Assembly: GCA_964577825.1 (NCBI GenBank)
Contig: CAZOBJ010000036.1
Coordinates: 1-26,044, forward strand
DNA length: 26,044 nt
Direction: 5' to 3'
Source of the DNA: CAZOBJ01 sp964577825
Lineage (GTDB): Bacteria > Planctomycetota > SZUA-567 > JAFGNG01
Position 1 is the first letter of the stretch. Each line of letters starts with the position of its first letter. The notes under the pieces are model-generated. The model saw only the letters and a program-made list of their open reading frames with translations. It ran no database searches and was not told the DNA's origin. This document shows positions 1 to 8,460 of the stretch, piece by piece. The position numbers were made by a program, and so were the translations under genes.

Positions 1-311
1 CGATCCGCGGCGCGGGCATTCGCGCGGCGCTCATCACCGACGGCCGCTTCTCCGGCGGCACTCGCGGGCTGTGCGTAGGCCACGTCTCCCCGGAGGCGGC
101 GAGGGGCGGACCGATCGCCCTGTTGCGCCACGGGGACACGATCCACATCAACGCCGCGAAGCGGACCCTGGAGGTGGAACTCAGCAAGACCGAGCTCGCG
201 CGCAGGCGCAAGGCCCTCAAGCCCTTCCGCCCCAAGGTGGAACATGGCTGGTTGGCCCGGTACAGCGCGCACGTGACCAGCGCAGACACGGGGGCAGTAT
301 TCGAAATCTGA
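1..311 (+). CDS. ilvD: Dihydroxy-acid dehydratase, C-terminal part (start outside window)
   Basis: The reading frame is open from base 3 and ends with TGA at 309-311, giving about 102 residues of the C-terminus. It carries the IlvD/Edd-family block GRFSGGTRGLCVGHVSPEAA followed by GGPIALLRHGD, typical of dihydroxy-acid dehydratase. Sugar-acid dehydratases of the same superfamily usually differ around this GHVSPEA stretch, so the branched-chain amino-acid enzyme is favoured. The family dehydrates 2,3-dihydroxy-isovalerate and its homologue in valine, isoleucine and leucine synthesis in the cytoplasm, using an Fe-S cluster whose ligands lie upstream of this window. The tail ending in AVFEI is a little longer than usual. 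The next gene follows after 40 bp on the same strand. Confidence 0.88.
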   Translation, partial: IRGAGIRAALITDGRFSGGTRGLCVGHVSPEAARGGPIALLRHGDTIHINAAKRTLEVELSKTELARRRKALKPFRPKVEHGWLARYSAHVTSADTGAVFEI

Positions 312-351
312 CGCATTGCCATTCCCCATTCCTTTTCGCAAGGAGAGCGCC

Positions 352-1866
352 ATGGCTGCCAAGCAGACGCCGGCCCTTCAGAACACGCCCGAGGTGCGCC
401 TGGGCGTGGTAGGCGTAAGCCGCGACTGTTTTCCCATCGAGCTTACCCGCAGTCGACTCAAGGCCCTGACGGCCGCACTGAGGAAGGCCGGCGTCCAGGC
501 CGTGGCCTCCGGAGCCATCATCGAGAACGAGATGGACATGCTGGAGGTCGAGGCCGACTTCGCGGCCAAGGACGTCAATGCCGCGGTGGTGTACCTGGGC
601 AACTTCGGTCCCGAGGGGCCCACGACCCGGTTCGCGGAGCGATTCCCGGGGCCGGTGATGTTCTGCGCCGCCGCGGAGGAACGCAGGGCCGTCTTGCGCC
701 AGGACCGCGGAGACGCGTACTGCGGTATGCTCAACGCCTCGTACAACCTGCACCTGCGCCGTCTGCCCGTGTACATCCCGCAGATGCCGGTGGGCCAGGC
801 GAGCGAGCTCGCCGAGAAGATCGGCTTTTTCCGCGACGTCGCCCGAGTGTTGCTGGGGCTTCAGAGCCTGCGCATCTTCACGTTCGGGCCCCGGCCGCAG
901 GACTTCTTCGCGTGCAATGCGCCCATCCAGCCGCTGTACGACCTGGGCATCGAGATTATGGAGAACAGCGAGCTCGATCTGCTGGAGCTCTACAAGGCCG
1001 CGGCCGAGCACCGCAAGGAAATCGATGCGGTCACCCGGGACATGAAGCGCGAGCTCGGCAAGGCGGCCGCCTACCCGGATCTGTTGCCCAAGCTCGCCCA
1101 GTTCGAGGTCGCCCTGACGCACTTCATGGAGGAGAACCTCGGCGCGTCCGACTACGGCGTCTTCGCGGACAAGTGCTGGCCCGCGTTCGAGGAGGCGTTC
1201 GGATTCGTCCCCTGCTACGTGAACAGCCGGCTCGCCTGCCGCGGGATTCCTGTCGCCTGCGAGGTGGACGTGTACGGCGCGCTGTCCGAGTACCTGTGCC
1301 AGTTGGCCACCGAGCACCCAGCCACGCTGCTGGACATCAACAACACGGTGCCGCCCGACATGCTGCCAGGCGGCCAGAAGACCTTTAGGGGCGCTACGGC
1401 GCAGGACCTGTTCATGGGCTTCCACTGCGGGAACACCTGCGCCTCGTGTCTCAAGTCCTGCAACATGAAGTATCAGCTCATCATGCACCGGCTCATGGAG
1501 CCGAACAAGGAACCGGAGATCACCCGCGGCACGCTGGAGGGGCGGCTCCGCCCCGGCCCGGCCACCATTTTCCGACTCCAGGGAACCGCGGACTGCGAAG
1601 TGAAGAGCTACATGGCCGAGGGCGAGATCCTCGACAAGGACCCGGCCTCCTTTGGGTGCATCGGGATCTTTGCGATCCCGCATATGGCACGATTCTATCG
1701 CCACGTGCTGGTGGGCAAGGGATTCCCCCACCATACGGCCGTGGCCTTCGCGCACGCGGGCCGCGTGCTCTACGAGGTCGTGCGCTATCTGGGCGTCGAG
1801 GACGTGGGCACCCCGCTCCCGCCCGAGCTTCCCTATCCGGAGGAGAATCCATTCGAGGCCCGATAG
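352..1866 (+). CDS. L-fucose/L-arabinose isomerase family protein
   Basis: A 504-residue protein. The start at ATG 352 is chosen because AAGGAGAG lies just upstream; an in-frame start at 316 lacks a ribosome-binding site. The fold is that of ketol isomerases such as FucI and AraA, which interconvert aldose and ketose sugars with a divalent metal. Likely metal and acid/base residues are Glu304 (ACEVDVYGAL), Asp328 (LLDINN) and His460/461 (GFPHHTA), in the order and rough spacing of the Glu-Asp-His set of FucI. It is shorter than E. coli FucI (about 590) and near AraA length, as in many FucI-like homologues whose substrate is unknown. It sits between ilvD and a secreted glycoside hydrolase, so it may handle a released pentose or deoxyhexose. 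The exact substrate cannot be read from the sequence. Confidence 0.82.
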   Translation: MAAKQTPALQNTPEVRLGVVGVSRDCFPIELTRSRLKALTAALRKAGVQAVASGAIIENEMDMLEVEADFAAKDVNAAVVYLGNFGPEGPTTRFAERFPGPVMFCAAAEERRAVLRQDRGDAYCGMLNASYNLHLRRLPVYIPQMPVGQASELAEKIGFFRDVARVLLGLQSLRIFTFGPRPQDFFACNAPIQPLYDLGIEIMENSELDLLELYKAAAEHRKEIDAVTRDMKRELGKAAAYPDLLPKLAQFEVALTHFMEENLGASDYGVFADKCWPAFEEAFGFVPCYVNSRLACRGIPVACEVDVYGALSEYLCQLATEHPATLLDINNTVPPDMLPGGQKTFRGATAQDLFMGFHCGNTCASCLKSCNMKYQLIMHRLMEPNKEPEITRGTLEGRLRPGPATIFRLQGTADCEVKSYMAEGEILDKDPASFGCIGIFAIPHMARFYRHVLVGKGFPHHTAVAFAHAGRVLYEVVRYLGVEDVGTPLPPELPYPEENPFEAR

Positions 1867-2027
1867 TCGCGCGTTCGGCGCCGCAGACGTTGCACGCCTG
1901 CTCGCGCGGCCGGAGCCTGCCTCCCATGGCCCAAGGCATCCAGTACACGAGTCAGAGACGGCGGTATCCGCGGCGCGCGCCCGAACGACCGCGCCACGCG
2001 GCACCGGGCTTGCAGAGCAGAATCGCG

Positions 2028-4679
2028 ATGGCAACAGAGAACGAGCGAATCCGACCCACTTGTGATGCACGCGCCCGAGCCCCGCGGATGCTGCGGGTCC
2101 TGGGGATATGCGCCTTCGCGCTCATGGGGAGCGTCTATGCAAATGCCCAACAGGCCAGAACATACGACTTCGGGCCCTCGGACCCGCACCGCGCCTCCTG
2201 GGTGACCCAGGCGGGAAGGTCTCTCGACCCGGCCATCGTGCACGGCGCGGCGAGCGAGCGCGCCCTCGGGGTACCGGTCTCCTTTCCCGACGGCGCACAG
2301 GTGTGGCTCGATGCGCCGGTGTCACTCGCATGGGACGACCCCTTTGACGAGCAGCCCGCCACGGTGTACACAAGGCTCGAGTACCGCGTGTACGTGCCCC
2401 CGGAGGTGACCGGCCGCCTGGAGTCGGCGCTTCTCTTGAAGGACAAGGACGGCCTGTGGTACGAGGCGCGGTCGCCCATCCCTCTGAAGCCAGGCGAATG
2501 GAGTCGCGTGGCGGTTGACCTCTCGGACGCCAGTGTAGACCTGGTGCCGCGGGGGCATACCGCGCGTTGGAGCCTGTACCGACTTTCGACCATGGACCGC
2601 ATCGGGTTCGCGTTCTGGGCGGACGAGTCCTACGAGGGCCACCTGTACCTCGACGCCGTCACGATGCGCCCTGCAGAGCCCGTGCGCGGCCGCCCCCAGC
2701 TGTCCATCGTCAACCTGCGCATGCCTCCGCGACAGGTCGACCAGTACGGCTGCCTTCGCACGAGCTTCCAGGTCAACCGCCACCTCCTCAACCCCTTCAA
2801 TCAGCACGAGATCGCGGCGGACGCAGTGTTCCAGGCGCCCTCGGGCGACACAATCACGGTGCCCGCGTTCTTCACGCACGACTACGAGCGCGTTGACGCC
2901 GAGCCCGCCGACCGGTACCTTCCCACCGGACCGGGCAGATTCGAGGTCCGTTTCACGCCGCGCGAAGCCGGAGTATATCGCTGGCATATCGAGGTGCACT
3001 ACCAGGGGGTCTTTGACCAGGACGCGGCTGTGGAACAGGCCGTCACCCCCGCCTACACCTTCACGGCCATTCCGCGCGATCATCCGGGATTCGTGCGCGT
3101 CTCTCCTGAGGACCCCAGGTTCTTTGCCTTCGAGGATGGGAGCGCCTTCTTCCCCATCGGGCACAACTTCCGCTCACCGACCGACCTGCGCGACTGGAAG
3201 CAGGTCCTGCGTCAGCGCGACCCGGGCGCTCCCGAGCCCGTGGACCGCGGCCTGGATATCTACGAGGAGTATCTTCCGCGCATGGCCGCCGCCGGAGAGA
3301 ACCTCATCGAGGTGTGGATGAGCAGCTGGTGGCTGGGGCTCGAATGGACCGACGCCTGGAAGGGCTACCACGGCCTGGGCCGATACAGCACCCGCAACGC
3401 GGACCGGCTGGATCGGCTCCTCGAGCTTTGCGCCCGGCACGGGATCTACGTCCAGGTCGTGATCGACAATCACGGCAAGGCCAGTCAAGGAGATCGCAAG
3501 GGCACGGACAAACCCACCGGGCAGGTCGACCACGAGTGGGAATTCAGCCCGTACAACAGGGCCAACGGAGGCTTCCTCGACCGTCCGGTGCAGCTCTTCG
3601 CCGACGACCCGCGCGTGGCGCACCACTACCGCAACCGGCTGCGCTACATCGCTGGCCGATGGGGATACGCCACCAATATCCTGGGGTTCGAGATGTGGAG
3701 CGAGTTGGACCTGATCGGGTCCAAGCACGGACGCCACCGCGACGTGTACGCTACGCCCGCGGTCCGCAACTGGCACGAGCGCATGATCCGGTACTTGAAC
3801 GCCCAGGATCACGGCGGCCACCTGGTCACAACCCACTACTCGGGCGACTACAGCTTCATCGACCCAAGAATGGTTCGCATGCCGGAGATCGACTACATCG
3901 TGTGCGACGCGTATCACGCGCCCAACCGGCCTCTGGTCGACCTGTTGGTGGCCACCGACCGATTCGCGCATCGATATCGAAAGCCCTACATGATCACCGA
4001 ATTCGGGGGCAATTGGAACGCCAGCTCCTGGCCCCAGCTCGAGGCGGACCTGCACGCGGGCCTGTGGACGAGCTGGATGACCTCGGCCGCAGGCACCGCC
4101 CTGTACTGGTGGTTCGAGCACATCGACCGCGCCGACCTGTATTTCCACTATCAGGCCCTCGCGGCCTATGCGGCCGGCGAAGACCGCCGCCGCGGCCCGC
4201 AGGAGCCGGACCTGCGACCCTGGACCGTGAGTCTGGCGGGCGTCAACGTTCCCCCACCGTCGGTCGCTTCAAACCACAGCGAGGTCCGCGGTCGCCGGCC
4301 TCCGCGTTCTCCTCGCGGTCGGCGAGGGGACCGCCCCGCGCCCGAGGGTCTGGGGGTGCTCAGCCGCGGCGATGGCCATGTCGTGTACGTGTGGATCTAC
4401 GACCGGGCGGCCATGATGCGCATGCCGCCCGAGGATCGCCGGCCTGAACACACCGAGGTGCCGATCTCCATCTCCGGACTGCGGGCCGAGGCCGTGGACA
4501 TCGAAGCGTGGAACACCTGGACCGGGAAGGTCATGAAGCGTGTACGGGTAGAGACCGCTGACGGGACCGCGACCTGGGAGCTTCCCACCTTCCACACGGA
4601 CATTGCGCTCAAGGTCCGCGCCGCCCCTCCATCCGAGCCGCCCCCTCCGGCCGCGCCGGACTCGGACCAGACCGAGTGA
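2028..4679 (+). CDS. Secreted DUF5060-containing glycoside hydrolase (clan GH-A-like TIM barrel)
   Basis: About 883 residues from ATG 2028; a second in-frame ATG at 2088 (residue 21) begins a classic signal peptide (MLRVLGICAFALMGSVYANA, then QQ), so 2088 may be the true start. Neither start has a strong ribosome-binding site. After a carbohydrate-binding-like beta domain (to about residue 225) comes a DUF5060-type domain (QYGCLRTSFQVN to YRWHIEVHYQ), then a TIM-barrel region opening with FFPIGHNFRSP. Candidate acid/base is Glu559 in EMWSELD and candidate nucleophile is Glu658 in MITEFGGN. Clan GH-A enzymes normally have Asn before the acid/base; here it is Ser558. The C-terminal portion is a beta-type domain ending in a Pro-rich tail. 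Such proteins are exported and cleave plant or algal polysaccharides; the substrate is unknown. It ends 1 bp before the convergent miaA stop. Confidence 0.8.
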   Translation: MATENERIRPTCDARARAPRMLRVLGICAFALMGSVYANAQQARTYDFGPSDPHRASWVTQAGRSLDPAIVHGAASERALGVPVSFPDGAQVWLDAPVSLAWDDPFDEQPATVYTRLEYRVYVPPEVTGRLESALLLKDKDGLWYEARSPIPLKPGEWSRVAVDLSDASVDLVPRGHTARWSLYRLSTMDRIGFAFWADESYEGHLYLDAVTMRPAEPVRGRPQLSIVNLRMPPRQVDQYGCLRTSFQVNRHLLNPFNQHEIAADAVFQAPSGDTITVPAFFTHDYERVDAEPADRYLPTGPGRFEVRFTPREAGVYRWHIEVHYQGVFDQDAAVEQAVTPAYTFTAIPRDHPGFVRVSPEDPRFFAFEDGSAFFPIGHNFRSPTDLRDWKQVLRQRDPGAPEPVDRGLDIYEEYLPRMAAAGENLIEVWMSSWWLGLEWTDAWKGYHGLGRYSTRNADRLDRLLELCARHGIYVQVVIDNHGKASQGDRKGTDKPTGQVDHEWEFSPYNRANGGFLDRPVQLFADDPRVAHHYRNRLRYIAGRWGYATNILGFEMWSELDLIGSKHGRHRDVYATPAVRNWHERMIRYLNAQDHGGHLVTTHYSGDYSFIDPRMVRMPEIDYIVCDAYHAPNRPLVDLLVATDRFAHRYRKPYMITEFGGNWNASSWPQLEADLHAGLWTSWMTSAAGTALYWWFEHIDRADLYFHYQALAAYAAGEDRRRGPQEPDLRPWTVSLAGVNVPPPSVASNHSEVRGRRPPRSPRGRRGDRPAPEGLGVLSRGDGHVVYVWIYDRAAMMRMPPEDRRPEHTEVPISISGLRAEAVDIEAWNTWTGKVMKRVRVETADGTATWELPTFHTDIALKVRAAPPSEPPPPAAPDSDQTE

Positions 4680-4680
4680 G

Positions 4681-5622
4681 TCACAGGGCGGCTTCCAGGC
4701 GCTGCTCCCAGGAGGCAAGTACCTCGGAGGCAAGCTCGCCCGCGTCTCGCTCGCCCGACATCGGAATCCATTGACAGTCGAACTTGCGCAGCCAGGTCAT
4801 CTGGCTCTTGGCCAGACGCCGCGTGTTTCGTTTGATCCGGTCGACCGCCTCGTCTCGGCTCAGACGCCCCGCGAAGTGCGCGAAAAGCTCCGCATATCCC
4901 ACAGCCGCCCGCGCCTGGGCGCTCAAGGGCGGCTCACGTTCGTACAGGCTGTGCGCTTCCTCGACCAAACCCTGCGCGAGCATTCGCTCCACGCGTTCGT
5001 TGATGCGCTCGGCCAACTCCTGGCGGTCCCACAGCAGCCCGACCATGGCTACCGCGCGGTCGGTCCGAGGCCGTCCGAATTGGGTCTGGTGCGCGCTCAT
5101 GGGTCGGCCGGTGCGTTCCACGACCTCCAGCGCGCGCACCACGCGCTTGAGGTCATGCGGATGGATGCGGCGCGCCGACTGCGGGTCGACCTGGGCAAGG
5201 CGCTCGTGCAGCACGCGCGGGCCTTGCTCGCGCGCAATGGCGGTGAGTTTGTCGCGCACCTGGGGGTCCGCGCCCGGTCCTGGGAACAGCCCCTCGGCCA
5301 GGGCCTTGTGGTAGAGGGGCGTGCCGCCGGAGAGGATATGCCTCTCTCCGCGATCTTCAATCGTGGCGAGCGCGGCCTCCGCGTACTCCAGGTACCGAGC
5401 CACCGAGAACGCCTCGGAAGGGGCCACGATGTTCACGCACCAATGGGGAATGCGCGCGAGCACGTCTGCGGGCGGGGTGGCCGTACCGACGTTCATCTCC
5501 CGGTAGATCTTCATGGAGTCCACGGAGATGATGTGAGCGCCCGTTCGCCCGGCAATCTCCAACGCCACGCGCTCTTTGCCGCTGGCGGTTGGACCTAGCA
5601 GGATGCGCAGAGGCGGCTTCAA
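4681..5622 (-). CDS. miaA: tRNA dimethylallyltransferase
   Basis: This enzyme transfers a dimethylallyl group to A37 of tRNAs reading UNN codons. The start is taken as TTG at 5622, whose TTGA overlaps the mutL stop by 4 bp, giving 313 residues, the usual MiaA length; GGAGG lies 11 bp upstream. An ATG at 5691 would overlap mutL by 73 bp and is less likely. Motifs: P-loop GPTASGKE (residues 10-17), the substrate-site motif ISVDSMKIYREMNVGTATP (Asp35), and SGGTPLYHKAL. The middle HPHDLKRVVRALEV and C-terminal RRLAKSQMTWLRK match the family's tRNA-binding regions. The residue after the P-loop Lys is Glu17, where Thr or Ser is normal; this could affect Mg-nucleotide binding. It is the last gene of a minus-strand block, translationally coupled to mutL. 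Confidence 0.93.
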   Translation of the reverse strand: MKPPLRILLGPTASGKERVALEIAGRTGAHIISVDSMKIYREMNVGTATPPADVLARIPHWCVNIVAPSEAFSVARYLEYAEAALATIEDRGERHILSGGTPLYHKALAEGLFPGPGADPQVRDKLTAIAREQGPRVLHERLAQVDPQSARRIHPHDLKRVVRALEVVERTGRPMSAHQTQFGRPRTDRAVAMVGLLWDRQELAERINERVERMLAQGLVEEAHSLYEREPPLSAQARAAVGYAELFAHFAGRLSRDEAVDRIKRNTRRLAKSQMTWLRKFDCQWIPMSGERDAGELASEVLASWEQRLEAAL

Positions 5623-7523
5623 GAGCGCTCGAACCTCCGGCGCAGCTCCTCCAGCCCCATGAGCACGCTGAACGGCCGTCCATGGGGGCATGTAAAGGGA
5701 ACGCGGCTTTGCGTCAGCCGTTCGAGCAGGGCCACGATCTCCTCTTCGGCCAAGTGCTCGCCCGCGCGCACCGCGGCCTTGCACGCCACCGACCGGCGAA
5801 GGCGCTCGCCCAGGTCCGCCGCGCGCAAGCCGCCCTCGGCGAGCTCGCCCAGGGCATCGCGCAGGACTCGTGCGGCATGCCCGCCCGGCAGGGATGCGGG
5901 CGCGCCGCGGACCGCCAGGCTGCGCCCGTCGAACGGGACCACGTCGAACCCGAGCCCGGCAAGCTCGTCGCCGATCGTCTCGAACGCCGCCCATTCGTCC
6001 GGGTCAAGCTCCACCACGGCGGGCAGCAACAGCTTCTGGCTCGTGACCGCGCCGGCCTCCGCGCGCAGGCTCTCGTACACGAGCCGCTCGTGAAGCGCGT
6101 GCTGATCGATGAGGAGCACCCCCTCCGGGCACTCCACCACCAGCAGGCTTTCATGGGCCTGGCCCAGCAGCCGGAATCGGCTCCCCTCCTGCACGGCGCC
6201 CGGACCGAACAGTCCAACAGGCGTGCGGGCAGGGCTATCCGCCTCGCTGGATTTCCCACGATCGCGATTCGGCGCGTACGTCCCCCTCTGTGGTCTCGTC
6301 CGCCCATAGGCGTAGCTGCGCGGGAAAGCTCGACGAGGTGCGGCCTCGTCCGGCCGGCCGGCCGCCTTGTCTCGGGCCCGGGCATATGCGCCGGCGGGCT
6401 CGGCGGCGCGGTCGGCATGAACCGGGCTGCCCTCGGGTCCTCGGCCTGCCCGGTAGCCTCCGGGGCCAGGGGGGACGGGCGGCGTCTCCGTATCCTGATC
6501 GGCTTTTTCGACCCGCGTGCTCTGTGCCGCATCCTGTCCGCGCAGCGCACCCTCGATGGCCCGGTGCACGCTGCCCAGCACCCGCCGCTCGTCCGCGAAT
6601 CGCACGGCCTCCTTGGTCGGATGCACGTTCACGTCCACGCGCGTGGGGTCCACGGCCAGGAACACGAAGGCCACCGGGAACCGCCCTCCGGGCAGCACGC
6701 CCTCGAACGCCCTGCGCACCACGTGCACAAGCGGTCCGTGGCGGATCCACCGTCGGTTCAGGAACGTGTAGATCGCCCGACTATTCGTACGGCTCACGGG
6801 CGGCCGTGCCACGAACCCGGACACGGATAGGCCGTCTCCTGCCCCGTATGCCAGGGGAACAAGCGCGTCGCTTGTCTCCGCGCCGAACAAGTCGCCGATG
6901 CGCTCGGCCACGTGTTCGCTGCACTGCAAGTCCAGGAGCGTGCGCTCACCGCTCGCAAGACGGAAGCCGACCTCCGGGTGCGCAAGCGCGAGACGCGCCA
7001 GCGCCTCGTGCATCACGGCCACCTCGGCTCGCGCGCTCTTCAGGAACTTGCGCCGCGCCGGGGTGTTATAGAAAAGGTCCCGCACGGTCGCGTCCGTGCC
7101 CGGCGCGCGCGCGACCGGGGCCTCTCCGGTGACCTTGCCTCCATCCACCCGAATCCTGTGGCCGCTCTCATGGGCGCGGCTGCGAGACACGATCTCCAGG
7201 CGGCTGACCGCTCCGATGCTCGGCAGGGCCTCGCCCCGAAACCCCTTCGTGGTCACGTGCACGATATCGTCCAGGGTCTGGATCTTGCTCGTGGCATGCC
7301 GCAGTACAGCAAGGCGCAGCTCGTGCTCCGCCATTCCCGTGCCGTCGTCCGTGACGCGGATGAGACTGCGCCCGCCATCGGCCAGCCCGACCTCGACCCG
7401 CGTCGCCTGAGCGTCGAGCGCATTCTCGACGAGTTCCTTGACCGCACTGGCCGGGCGCTCCAGCACCTCGCCCGCGGCAATCCGGTCGCGCACGGCTTCG
7501 GGGAGGACTCGGATCTCGGGCAT
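5619..7523 (-). CDS. mutL: DNA mismatch repair protein MutL (endonuclease-type)
   Basis: A 634-residue MutL from ATG 7523, preceded by TAGGAG. The N-terminal GHKL ATPase has the family motifs: KELVENALDA with Glu33/Asn34, DDGTGM at 59-64 and GFRGEAL at 94-100. A Pro/Arg-rich linker (about 335-440) joins a C-terminal dimerisation domain with the endonuclease motif DQHALHERLVYE starting at Asp473, which fits DQHA(X)2E(X)4E exactly, plus ACKAAVRA and CPHGRP. This predicts an active nicking MutL, as in bacteria that lack MutH. MutL normally links MutS mismatch recognition to strand incision; no mutS is in the window. It lies between the STAS gene (83 bp away) and miaA (4-bp overlap), the mutL-miaA pairing seen in many bacteria. 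Confidence 0.96.
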   Translation of the reverse strand: MPEIRVLPEAVRDRIAAGEVLERPASAVKELVENALDAQATRVEVGLADGGRSLIRVTDDGTGMAEHELRLAVLRHATSKIQTLDDIVHVTTKGFRGEALPSIGAVSRLEIVSRSRAHESGHRIRVDGGKVTGEAPVARAPGTDATVRDLFYNTPARRKFLKSARAEVAVMHEALARLALAHPEVGFRLASGERTLLDLQCSEHVAERIGDLFGAETSDALVPLAYGAGDGLSVSGFVARPPVSRTNSRAIYTFLNRRWIRHGPLVHVVRRAFEGVLPGGRFPVAFVFLAVDPTRVDVNVHPTKEAVRFADERRVLGSVHRAIEGALRGQDAAQSTRVEKADQDTETPPVPPGPGGYRAGRGPEGSPVHADRAAEPAGAYARARDKAAGRPDEAAPRRAFPRSYAYGRTRPQRGTYAPNRDRGKSSEADSPARTPVGLFGPGAVQEGSRFRLLGQAHESLLVVECPEGVLLIDQHALHERLVYESLRAEAGAVTSQKLLLPAVVELDPDEWAAFETIGDELAGLGFDVVPFDGRSLAVRGAPASLPGGHAARVLRDALGELAEGGLRAADLGERLRRSVACKAAVRAGEHLAEEEIVALLERLTQSRVPFTCPHGRPFSVLMGLEELRRRFERS

Positions 7524-7606
7524 GGTCGAGCTCCTAGATGCCCCGCATCGAGGCTTCTGCGTATTCAGCAACATACCGCGTGGGACTGGCTGTTCGGAGA
7601 CTCGCC

Positions 7607-7951
7607 TCAGAACGCCGCGATGGCCGCGTCCACCGAATCCACAATGGTGAAGATCTGCGTCAATCCCAGCAGGTCGAAGACTTCCCGGACGTTGGATCCC
7701 AGAGAGGCCAGTACCAGCTTGCCCCCGTTCTCCTGGGCTTCCGCAAGCGCCCCGATGAACACACCCGCCCCCGCGCTGCTGATGTAGTCAAGCTCCGAGA
7801 GATCCACCACAATGCGATAGACGCCTTCGTCAAACAGGCCGTTGATGGCTTCGTCGAGTTCCTCAAAGGTATGCGCGTCCAGAAACCCCTCCAGGTGCAA
7901 GATCATCGCCCCATTCGCAGCGCGCTCCATTTCCAGGTTGAGTTCAGGCAT
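7607..7951 (-). CDS. STAS-domain anti-anti-sigma factor (RsbV/SpoIIAA-like)
   Basis: A single STAS domain of 114 residues, starting at ATG 7951 with a GGA/GGAG-type ribosome-binding site just upstream. The conserved segment DLSELDYISSAGAGVF (residues 50-65) holds Ser58/Ser59, where the phosphorylated serine of SpoIIAA and RsbV lies. In partner switching the unphosphorylated STAS protein binds the anti-sigma kinase and releases its sigma factor or other target; the kinase phosphorylates the serine and a PP2C phosphatase removes the phosphate. The kinase and a phosphatase are the two genes immediately upstream, so the full core is here. No sigma-factor gene is in the window, so the output is unknown. 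Confidence 0.9.
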   Translation of the reverse strand: MPELNLEMERAANGAMILHLEGFLDAHTFEELDEAINGLFDEGVYRIVVDLSELDYISSAGAGVFIGALAEAQENGGKLVLASLGSNVREVFDLLGLTQIFTIVDSVDAAIAAF

Positions 7952-7971
7952 GTCTCCGTCCCTTCCGCCCG

Positions 7972-8409
7972 CTATGCATGTACATATTTGGCCATATGCA
8001 ATTCGTTGCGCAATCCCTGTACGAACGAGTATCTTACCTCGTCCATGATCTGCCGGATGAGAAACACCCCCAGGCCGTCACGCCGCCCGGCGGCCACTTG
8101 CTCACGAATGTCCGGGGCTTCGATTTCTTCGGGGTCAAAGGGCTTGCCCGAATCCTGGATGGTCACTTGAAACTGCGTCGCGTTCACATCGAGCGCCATG
8201 CGGATGGTCAACTCACCGCTGTCTTCCTCTCGCGCCAGTGCATGCTCCATGATGTTGGCCACGGCCTCGTCCACGGCCAGGACCACCCGATGCATGTCCT
8301 CGTTAGGAAAGTCGCTGCTCTGCACAACCTGGGCCACGGCCTCGCGCATGGCCGCCAGGTACCGAGTTTCGTTCGGAATCACCAATGTCTTTCGCACGCG
8401 CTTTGCCAT
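7972..8409 (-). CDS. RsbW-like anti-sigma factor / serine kinase (GHKL ATPase)
   Basis: A 145-residue HATPase_c_2-type protein starting at ATG 8409, with AAAGG about 6 bp upstream. It shows the N-box AVDEAVANIMEHA (Glu48, Asn52), the G1 box DSGKPFDP (Asp86, Gly88) and the G2-like GLGVFLI (112-118), the ATP-binding signature of RsbW and SpoIIAB. The family binds and inhibits a sigma factor or other partner, and phosphorylates a STAS protein. Its STAS partner starts 20 bp downstream and the presumptive phosphatase ends 51 bp upstream, all on the same strand. An all-Bergerat kinase without a sigma gene nearby may instead control a non-sigma output such as a diguanylate cyclase; this is inference. 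Confidence 0.89.
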   Translation of the reverse strand: MAKRVRKTLVIPNETRYLAAMREAVAQVVQSSDFPNEDMHRVVLAVDEAVANIMEHALAREEDSGELTIRMALDVNATQFQVTIQDSGKPFDPEEIEAPDIREQVAAGRRDGLGVFLIRQIMDEVRYSFVQGLRNELHMAKYVHA

Positions 8410-8460
8410 CCTCAGCCTTTCGATCTCGGCGTACTTCGGCCAGCCACCGATGTGCGCCCC

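Noticed and set aside
217..2070. Long minus-strand open frame opposite the isomerase gene
   Set aside because: It runs antisense to a well-recognised isomerase, matches no family, and is explained by high G+C content keeping stop codons rare.
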